The position numbers and the translations under genes are program-made. The notes beneath the pieces were generated by a model. It was not told the DNA's origin. It ran no database searches and saw only the letters and a program-made list of their open reading frames with translations. A DNA stretch of 12,662 bases from Caryophanales bacterium (GTDB lineage: Bacteria > Bacillota_I > Bacilli_A > RFN20 > CAG-826), in the NCBI GenBank assembly GCA_028723545.1, contig JAQYER010000044.1:1-12662 (forward strand), given 5' to 3'. This document shows, piece by piece, positions 6,702 to 12,662 of the stretch; the stretch's first letter is position 1, and every line of letters begins with the position of its first letter.

Positions 6702-7517
6702 TTATATTAATTTGAAATGCTTTAACGCATGTTTCACTCCATGATGATGGATTTTATAAGTTATATATGTTGCCGCGTCTTTCGCACATTGTTCAGCATT
6801 TCCCATCGCGACAGAAGTTCCAACTTCTTTAAACATTGAAACATCATCTTTTGAATCGCCAAACGCGATTGCATCTTCTTTTTTAAATCCAAAATAATCT
6901 AAAACAATTTTAATTCCATCTCCTTTATAAAAAGGCTCATATGTCACATCGACTGCGGTTTCAAAAAATCTTACATGTGCATATGGAAAATCTTTATCAA
7001 ATAATATTCCATCATATTGTTCAGGTGCGTACACTAAAGCGGAAAAACATTGATCAACATTTTTATCAAATTTTTTAACAATCGAATATTTTTCATCCCA
7101 AAATTTATGATAGCGGTCAACATATTCATTTGGTTCAAGAGTAGAAAACGCTCCAAAATCAGTAAATATTTCAACTGATATACCTAATGAATCGGTTTTC
7201 TTAATGAATTTTTCTAAAAAATCACCATCTAAAGAACTTGATCTAATTTTTTTATTATCAATATAAATAAAACCACCGTTATGAGAAATAATTCCATCGA
7301 CTGATAAATGCTCAAGAGTGTGGATATCAAGCATTGACGCGAACGCTCTTGCAGTGCATAAAACTACCTTAATTCCATTTTTTCTTAATTTTTCAATGGC
7401 TTTAATTGATGATTTAGTAAATGCTTTTGGGTTTTTACCATGATCATATAAAGTCCAATCGATATCGAAGAAAGCAATTTTAATTTTATTATTCTTTTTC
7501 ATAACTACAATTATCAT
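6702..7517 (-). CDS. Cof-type HAD-IIB hydrolase
   Basis: A 271-residue HAD phosphatase with the C2B (Cof/YidA) cap, expected to dephosphorylate small sugar or cofactor phosphates. Motif I is AFFDIDWTLYD (15-25; nucleophile D18, acid/base D20), motif II LCTAR (53-57, T55), motif III YKGDGIK (197-203, with two Lys), motif IV AFGDSKDDVSMF (218-229). The cap lies between, about 85-185. Motif I carries Trp where the family nearly always has Gly (DxDGT). Met1 at 7517 and Met6 at 7502 are both possible starts; the conserved core begins after residue 12, and neither has a Shine-Dalgarno site, so the shorter form (266 aa) is quite possible. It appears to be the first gene of an operon with lgt and the CPBP protease. 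Confidence 0.9.
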   Translation of the reverse strand: MIIVVMKKNNKIKIAFFDIDWTLYDHGKNPKAFTKSSIKAIEKLRKNGIKVVLCTARAFASMLDIHTLEHLSVDGIISHNGGFIYIDNKKIRSSSLDGDFLEKFIKKTDSLGISVEIFTDFGAFSTLEPNEYVDRYHKFWDEKYSIVKKFDKNVDQCFSALVYAPEQYDGILFDKDFPYAHVRFFETAVDVTYEPFYKGDGIKIVLDYFGFKKEDAIAFGDSKDDVSMFKEVGTSVAMGNAEQCAKDAATYITYKIHHHGVKHALKHFKLI

Positions 7518-7538
7518 TCATTTTATTATTAAAGTCCA
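7510..7538 (-). promoter_or_regulatory. Candidate promoter close to the HAD gene start
   Basis: On the - strand GATAAT (7515 to 7510) follows TGGACT (7538 to 7533) at a 17-bp spacing. Transcription would start near 7503, next to the alternative ATG at 7502, again a near-leaderless arrangement. A competing TATAAT lies at 7575 to 7570 on the - strand, lacks a good -35, and would leave a leader of roughly 45 nt before the ATG at 7517. Sequence alone does not decide between them. Confidence 0.3.
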
Positions 7539-7590
7539 CAATGAAAGTTTTATAAAAACTTAGCTTTATATTATATAGATAATTGCGACT

Positions 7591-7617
7591 AAAAAATGCC
7601 TCGTTTTATTGAGGCAT
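7591..7617 (-). terminator. Intrinsic terminator after the GH53 lipoprotein gene
   Basis: Read on the - strand, ATGCCTC (7617 to 7611) and GAGGCAT (7602 to 7596) form a 7-bp stem with an 8-nt loop, followed by a T-run (from 7595). It lies about 47 nt after the GH53 stop and closes the pullulanase-galactanase unit before the HAD gene. The intergenic stretch 7518-7663 otherwise holds only the HAD promoter candidates. Confidence 0.85.
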
Positions 7618-7663
7618 AATTTAGAGATTTTAGTTGTTTTAAGTTGCTTAATATAAATGATAA

Positions 7664-9739
7664 TTACGCTAAGTTGAGCATTACATCATCGATGTCGCCC
7701 CAACAATTGGCTTCTTTGATTTCAACATGAATACCAATTGTTAATTTCTTACCTTTGGTGTAATTAATATTTTCTCCTAATAACACTGTTTTATATCCGT
7801 CAGCGTATTTTGTAATCGTGTGTTTAGTTTGAGAAACAATAACGTCATCAATTTTCGCATATATATAAACATTTTCTAAGCTTGCTGTAATTGCATCAGA
7901 ACCACTTCCTCCACCTAAAACCGCTAATTGGAGTTTATAAGTTCCGGAATTTAAATTAGTAAAGTCTTGTGATAAATCAAAATTTACTCCGCCAGCATTA
8001 GAAGTCCAGAAATGGAAAGCGTATTTTCCGGATTGAGGGTTTTCATTTGTAACTTTTACTTTATGTGTGTCAGAAAGAGTTCCTGAATTAACATTGACAT
8101 TCCATGAAGTAGAATCACCAGTTTCAAATGAATAATTTTCTACGAAGTTAAATTCCATAATGATTAATGTACAATAAACATCATATCCATCAGCTACACC
8201 ATGGATTTTATATCTGGCATTACCGTTCTTTTTCGCTGCTTCGATATCGAAGTTATCCCATTTAACACTAATTTCAGCTTTTGCGTTGTTATTGTAAACC
8301 GCATTTACTGTTTTTGGTAAAGTGAAATCATCAGTGTTGTAATGAGTAATTTCAATATCTTCTACACCATCAACAAAAACTTCTGTTTCATTTCCAAATC
8401 TCATTAAATTAAACATTTTTAATGATTCTAATGGATGGCCAGTGCTATCGAATAATGCTTGGTTGTCAACCGCACATCCTCCATACCATAAGCCAGCATC
8501 ATTTGGGTCATATTCAACTGAATAACTTGTTGCCCAACCTGATCCATATTGTTCCCATATTGGTAAGTTGGCGTCTTTATTGTTGCTACCAACACTAATC
8601 CAAGTTCCTTCCCAATAACACACTCCAATACCATTTGTAGTGTGATTTACAATTGTGTCAACAATATCAACAATACAGTTAGTTTGTCCATGTAATGTCA
8701 TTGGATATGATTTGATATCATAACCACTGTTATCGCCAATTGTGTTGCTCCATCCATCGCTATCTTCGGTTGTGAAAGCATACGAAGTTTCCATTACCAT
8801 TGTGTATTTATTATATTTTTTCGCAATTGTGGATAATATTTCGCTTAAATTATCTAAAGTTCCGTGCCACCAAGGATAATAAGATGTACCAAAAACATCA
8901 TAATCTAATGTTGAAATTCTTGAAGCATAATTAAGCATGTTTTCATTTTTTTCTGGATTAGTAAAGTGAACGGCAACTAGGGCATTAGGGCATACTTCAC
9001 GAACCGCTTTAGAGCCAGCTTTCATTAATTTTAAAGTTGAATTCCAAACATATTCGCCCGCCATTAATCCACCATTGGTTTCATTTCCTAATTGAACCAT
9101 ACCAACTTTAACACCTTCATCAATTAATGAAGTTAAAGATTGTTTAGTGTATTCATATAATGCTTCACTTTTTGTTGTAATATCCATATCTTCCCAAGCT
9201 TTTGGACACATTTGTTTTGATGGGTCAGCCCAGAAATCACTATAATGGAAATCAACTAATAATGACATATTATATTGAGTGGCTCTTTTACCAATTTTAA
9301 TCGCGGTTTCTAAATCGTTATTTCCGCCACCATATCCTTTTCCATCTTTATCATAAGGGTCATTCCATATACGAACACGGATATAATTAATTCCTGAATC
9401 GCTTAATACTTTAAAGACATCTGTTTCGTTGCCTTCATAGTCATAATATTTGACTCCACTATTTTCTTCAGCAATAACACTAGATGCATCCATGCCCATA
9501 ATAAAGTTTTGATCAGAAAGATTTTCGACTTTATTAACATATAAAGAATTGGAGTCCATTTTGACATATGTTCGATCAAAAGAGTCAACATCTTTTGCAG
9601 GAAGTGGAACATAATCATCTACTGAAGTAGTTGGTGAAGAATCCGTATTTACATCGCTGGAAGAACTGTTTGAATTATTACATCCAGCTAGAAGCGATGC
9701 TAAAAAGAGAAATGGGATGATTTTTTTAATTAATTTCAT
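7664..9739 (-). CDS. GH53 endo-beta-1,4-galactanase lipoprotein with Ig-like and C-terminal binding-type modules
   Basis: A 691-residue secreted lipoprotein predicted to cut beta-1,4-galactan or type I arabinogalactan, the side chains of pectin. The signal peptide ends in the lipobox LLAGC (Cys20), followed by a Ser/Asn/Asp/Thr-rich tether (21-42). The GH53 barrel spans about 75-450: RVRIWNDPYD 121-130, GGGNNDLETA 137-146, DFHYSDFWADP 163-173, acid/base E220 in QLGNETNGG, nucleophile E317 in VMETSYAF, CYWEGTW 374-380, and DNQALFD 425-431. Residues about 455-528 look like a bacterial Ig-like (Big_4) domain (LPKTVNAVYNN). Residues 530-691 form a beta-rich module opening FVENYSFETGDSTSWN, resembling galactan-binding CBM61 seen in other GH53 enzymes; that assignment is less sure. 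GGAGG lies 11 nt before the ATG. It is the last gene of the cluster, after a dead GH53 copy. Confidence 0.93.
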   Translation of the reverse strand: MKLIKKIIPFLFLASLLAGCNNSNSSSSDVNTDSSPTTSVDDYVPLPAKDVDSFDRTYVKMDSNSLYVNKVENLSDQNFIMGMDASSVIAEENSGVKYYDYEGNETDVFKVLSDSGINYIRVRIWNDPYDKDGKGYGGGNNDLETAIKIGKRATQYNMSLLVDFHYSDFWADPSKQMCPKAWEDMDITTKSEALYEYTKQSLTSLIDEGVKVGMVQLGNETNGGLMAGEYVWNSTLKLMKAGSKAVREVCPNALVAVHFTNPEKNENMLNYASRISTLDYDVFGTSYYPWWHGTLDNLSEILSTIAKKYNKYTMVMETSYAFTTEDSDGWSNTIGDNSGYDIKSYPMTLHGQTNCIVDIVDTIVNHTTNGIGVCYWEGTWISVGSNNKDANLPIWEQYGSGWATSYSVEYDPNDAGLWYGGCAVDNQALFDSTGHPLESLKMFNLMRFGNETEVFVDGVEDIEITHYNTDDFTLPKTVNAVYNNNAKAEISVKWDNFDIEAAKKNGNARYKIHGVADGYDVYCTLIIMEFNFVENYSFETGDSTSWNVNVNSGTLSDTHKVKVTNENPQSGKYAFHFWTSNAGGVNFDLSQDFTNLNSGTYKLQLAVLGGGSGSDAITASLENVYIYAKIDDVIVSQTKHTITKYADGYKTVLLGENINYTKGKKLTIGIHVEIKEANCWGDIDDVMLNLA

Positions 9740-9742
9740 ATT

Positions 9743-10166
9743 TTATTTATCCTCCGAATATGTTTGTTTATTAAACTTATCAAAAGATGGTAAGGCTTGT
9801 CTTTCATAATCAAATAAGCATTTGCCCATTCATTATGAGTTGATTTTCCTTCTTCGTGGATATATTTTTGAGCAGCTTTTGATGTCCAACAAATATTTTT
9901 TCCAGGAATCCATAAAGGTTCCCAATAATATATTCCTTCAATTCCTTCTTCTTTGTTTTTGATTAATGTTTCTTTTGTGTATTCATACACTAAATCATTA
10001 ATTTGTTCAAAAGAAAGATTTTGCCATTTTTATGAGGGGCTTCTTGTTGAAATTTAAATATTGCTAATGATTCATCTTGAACTGAATTTTTTTCACCTGC
10101 TTTTTCAGCATATTCAGGAGATAATTCAGGACGATGAATAATGTTTACAATAAAATCATTTTTCAC
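9743..10166 (-). pseudogene. Decayed GH53 galactanase remnant with two frameshifts and an internal deletion
   Basis: This stretch between the pullulanase and the intact GH53 gene carries GH53 pieces in three frames. From 10166: about 45 unrecognised codons run into APHK. A +2 (or -1) change in the A-run at 10027-10031 then shifts to WQNLSFEQINDLVYEYTKET, which matches the GH53 region aligned with intact residues 182-200. Near 9937-9945 this runs directly into GIEGIYYWEPLWIPG, which matches intact residues 369-383. About 155-160 residues, including both catalytic glutamates, are missing. At 9818-9825 a second shift (best explained by loss of 4 nt from an ANQC codon run) moves the true tail CLFDYERQALPSFDKFNK to another frame, ending TAA at 9743. 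No working galactanase can be made. An 84-codon frame from 9990 is the longest open piece. Whether the deletion or the frameshifts came first cannot be told. Confidence 0.85.
9750..9754 (-). promoter_or_regulatory. Shine-Dalgarno site of the GH53 gene inside the remnant
   Basis: GGAGG is read on the - strand about 11 nt upstream of the GH53 ATG at 9739. It is part of the last sense codons (Ser-Glu-Asp-Lys-stop) of the upstream GH53 remnant in its restored frame, so the signal for the intact gene lies within the old coding end. Confidence 0.7.
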
Positions 10167-10169
10167 GAA

Positions 10170-12662
10170 TTATGCCTTTGCTTTATAAGCAATTATTGTT
10201 TGGTATTTATTAGGAGTAACATTTTCTAATTCTGTATCTTTTTCAATTGTGCCTAATGTATCTAAATATAGTTTATAACCTGATAAATCAATTGACGATT
10301 TTGTTCCAACATCATTTGAATGGATGACAATATATTGTTTATCATCACTATTTAATGAATATTTAAGGACACTACCACCATCTAATTCTTCAACATTTAC
10401 AATACTTGTCGAAGAATGTAAATCAGTAACAGTTTGTTTAAATTCAATTAAAGCTTGATAATTTTTAAACACATCTAAATATGTAATTTTGTTGTTGTAA
10501 TTATATTGGTTGACTGAATCAGGAGCATTATATGAATTTGAGTTTCTATTTTTAGTGCGAAGCATTTCTTCACCACCAAGCATAAATGATGTTCCTTGAG
10601 AAGTGAATACAACTGCGTTCGCTAAAGTAGCAGCTCTTTTAAGTTCTGATTTTGCAAATTGTAATGTTACATAGCATCGATCATATAAAGTGTAATTGTC
10701 GTGGCAAGTAACATAATTTACAGTCTTATTAGGATCGTTAATATCGCCATTAGAATTATATGTAATACCAGCAATGCCTTTTTTAATTAAGTTAACATCG
10801 TTTTGATCAACAGTATCACGATTAGTAATCCATCCAAGCGATGTATCAGAATTTAATCCACCCTTAATTAAAGCATCTCTCATTTGATCATTAAATTGAC
10901 CATATCCTTTATAATAATTAGCGTTGCTTTGTTTAGCGGATTGTAAATCAAAGCTTTCCATTGCGCTTGTTCCACCAGTCCATGGTTCACCATAAATAAC
11001 AATATTTTCATTAACCTTTTTGCATTCTGCAGTTAATTTGTTCATTGTTGTTAAATCATGTAATCCCATGAGGTCGAATCTAAATCCGCCTAATTTATAT
11101 TCACTAGCCAAGAATGAAGTGGAATCAACAATGAATTTTCTCATCATTGGCATTTCTGACGCTGTTTCATTTCCGCATCCTGAACCATTTGATAATGATC
11201 CATCTTGATTATAACGATAATAATATCCTGGCATTAATACATCGAAATTAGAATTAACCGCTCCATTAACGTGGTTATATACAACGTCCATGATAATATT
11301 AATTCCTTTTTCGTTATATTTTTGAACTAAAGTTTTAAATTCTTTAATTCGTGCATATCCGTCGTGTGGGTTTGAAGAATAAAGTCCTTCTAAAACGTTA
11401 TAATTTAATGGATTGTATCCCCAGTTAAATGCATAATTTAATTCATCGTTAGCTTGGTCGAAAATTGGAAGGATTTGAACAGCGTTAACACCTAATTCAA
11501 CAATGTGGTCGAATCCAGTTTTAACAGTAACATCGTTTTTAGTATATGTAGTTCCTTCTTCACACATTCCTAAATATTTACGTTTATTAGCTTCTGTTCC
11601 ACCCCAGCTATCATGAGAAGTTACATCTGAAACATGGGTTTCCCAAACAGTTAATTCATTACGACTATATGGATGAGGAACAATTTCATCCCAACCAGTT
11701 GGGTTAGTTTTTTCGAAATCAACAATCATTCCTCTTAAACCGTTTACACCAGCGCTTTTAGCATATGGGTCCACTATTTCTTTATCAATAAATGAAGAAT
11801 TAGTAACAACATATGTATAATATTTTCCTTCTAAATCACCAGAGGCAGTATATGAGAACACACCTTTTTCACCTTTGGTCATTGTGTATTCTTGATATTG
11901 ATTACTTCCAATTGTTGAATCTACTTCTGTTGGAGTGCCATTATCATAAATACGAACTTTAATTGATTTTGATACTGGTGACCAAACTTTGAATTCTGTA
12001 CTTGTTTTTGAATATATCGCACCTAATTCACCATCATATGTAAATCCTTTGTTAAAATTATCGGATTTAAATAAATTTGAAACAGAAACAATACCTCCTA
12101 AACGCGCACCTGAAGCATAGAAAACAACATCAATGCGATATGTTTTTGTAATATCAGCAGTTGGGTGATCGCTTGGCATATCAATGCTAAATTGTTTATA
12201 TTTAAGTCCTGTTCCTGAAGCAATAATCTTTCCGTCTTCATATAAATAATATTCATACGCAGAATTGGAACATTTTACTGAAATCTTGTTATCAGATGTA
12301 AATGATGCAGATAAAATTTGATCAGCAAATGTTTTATTTGGAGATGCATAAATATTTGAATCATTTGAATAAATATAAACATGATAAACACCGTTTTTAT
12401 CCTTGATAACTGAATTAAAATCAATAAAACGATCTGAACCTGTATCTTTAGTCCAATCAGCGATTTTACGAATAATAAATCCTAATCTTTTTCCAGAGCA
12501 ATCTCCGAATTTAGATAATGGATAACTAGCAGTAACACCAAAATCATCCATGTAATTAAATACGTCGACTTCACTATCATCCGCTCCATCAGGATCCCAA
12601 AGCCATAGTCCCCAATCTTTATATTTATTATCATTACGGTGATAATGAATTTGAATTGAGTC
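10170..12662 (-). CDS. pulA: Type I pullulanase (GH13 family, CBM41-CBM48), 5' partial
   Basis: Pullulanase hydrolyses alpha-1,6 branches of pullulan, starch or glycogen. The frame is open to the window edge: upstream of the Met at 12551 it reads IQIHYHRNDNKYKDWGLWLW, a CBM41 alpha-glucan-binding opening, so that Met is internal and the true start and any signal peptide lie outside. Counting from it: end of CBM41 to about 70, Ig-like spacer 75-160, CBM48 175-250 (EFKVWSPVSKSIKVRIYDNG), and the catalytic barrel about 295-700. Landmarks: FNWGYNPLNYNVLEGLYSS 375-393 (family form YNWGYDP), DVVYNHV 422-428, GFRFDLMG 489-496 with nucleophile D493, IYGEPW 519-524 with acid/base E522, and TCHDN 615-619. 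A beta-sandwich C-terminus follows, without an anchor motif. The next 3 nt after its stop lead into the GH53 remnant, so the cluster is probably co-transcribed. Confidence 0.93.
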   Translation of the reverse strand, partial: DSIQIHYHRNDNKYKDWGLWLWDPDGADDSEVDVFNYMDDFGVTASYPLSKFGDCSGKRLGFIIRKIADWTKDTGSDRFIDFNSVIKDKNGVYHVYIYSNDSNIYASPNKTFADQILSASFTSDNKISVKCSNSAYEYYLYEDGKIIASGTGLKYKQFSIDMPSDHPTADITKTYRIDVVFYASGARLGGIVSVSNLFKSDNFNKGFTYDGELGAIYSKTSTEFKVWSPVSKSIKVRIYDNGTPTEVDSTIGSNQYQEYTMTKGEKGVFSYTASGDLEGKYYTYVVTNSSFIDKEIVDPYAKSAGVNGLRGMIVDFEKTNPTGWDEIVPHPYSRNELTVWETHVSDVTSHDSWGGTEANKRKYLGMCEEGTTYTKNDVTVKTGFDHIVELGVNAVQILPIFDQANDELNYAFNWGYNPLNYNVLEGLYSSNPHDGYARIKEFKTLVQKYNEKGINIIMDVVYNHVNGAVNSNFDVLMPGYYYRYNQDGSLSNGSGCGNETASEMPMMRKFIVDSTSFLASEYKLGGFRFDLMGLHDLTTMNKLTAECKKVNENIVIYGEPWTGGTSAMESFDLQSAKQSNANYYKGYGQFNDQMRDALIKGGLNSDTSLGWITNRDTVDQNDVNLIKKGIAGITYNSNGDINDPNKTVNYVTCHDNYTLYDRCYVTLQFAKSELKRAATLANAVVFTSQGTSFMLGGEEMLRTKNRNSNSYNAPDSVNQYNYNNKITYLDVFKNYQALIEFKQTVTDLHSSTSIVNVEELDGGSVLKYSLNSDDKQYIVIHSNDVGTKSSIDLSGYKLYLDTLGTIEKDTELENVTPNKYQTIIAYKAKA

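Noticed and set aside
9736..9990. An 84-codon open frame starting GTG at 9990, which could be annotated as a small protein.
   Set aside because: Its first part is GH53 sequence, but after about 9825 it leaves the GH53 frame. The true tail continues in another frame to a stop at 9743, so it is part of a pseudogene.
12549..12551. ATG (- strand) at 12551 as the pullulanase start.
   Set aside because: Upstream codons encode a clear CBM41 opening, so the gene continues beyond the window.
1..12662. Search for CRISPR arrays, tRNA or rRNA genes, transposases, phage genes and long repeats.
   Set aside because: No regularly spaced repeats, cloverleaf candidates, integrase or transposase motifs were seen by eye. 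Nearly all the sequence is accounted for by the genes listed.

Overview
The window is visibly A+T-rich bacterial DNA with short intergenic gaps. TGG encodes tryptophan throughout. Stops are mostly TAA, with one TAG (rlmH) and one TGA (lgt), so the standard bacterial code fits and the mycoplasma code does not. Gene content (lgt and a lipoprotein, rlmH, a CPBP protease, a two-subunit ABC exporter, gut-type polysaccharide hydrolases) suggests a low-GC Firmicute or Bacilli-related gut lineage with a standard code, such as Erysipelotrichales or RF39-like bacteria. That placement is inference from composition and gene types.

Layout. Positions 1-2761 (+): the 3' part of one ABC exporter subunit with a degenerate nucleotide site, overlapped by 1 nt by its canonical partner, then a hairpin terminator. 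Positions 2853-3449 (+): a YgjV-type membrane protein. Positions 3446-4257 (-): rlmH followed by a small MazG-like pyrophosphohydrolase, which meets ygjV tail to tail in a shared hairpin. Positions 4305-5207 (+): a flavodoxin/2[4Fe-4S] fusion, divergent from rlmH. Positions 5185-7517 (-): a HAD phosphatase, lgt and a CPBP protease, closely packed as one likely operon. Positions 7591-7617: terminator for the next unit. Positions 7664-12662 (-): a polysaccharide-degradation cluster in the order pullulanase (5' end outside the window), a decayed GH53 galactanase remnant, and an intact GH53 lipoprotein with a C-terminal carbohydrate-binding-like module.

How it fits together. Lgt in the middle operon would supply the lipid modification needed by the GH53 lipoprotein. 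The pullulanase and galactanase would act outside the membrane on alpha-glucan and on beta-1,4-galactan (pectin side chains). The ABC exporter, YgjV protein, RlmH, MazG-like enzyme, HAD and CPBP proteins look like ordinary housekeeping or accessory genes.

I found no clear new defence, mobile or regulatory system. The observations most worth a second look are the mosaic and frameshifted GH53 remnant at 9743-10166, the near-zero leaders of the divergent rlmH/flavodoxin pair, and a bidirectional hairpin whose arms are the last codons of two convergent genes.
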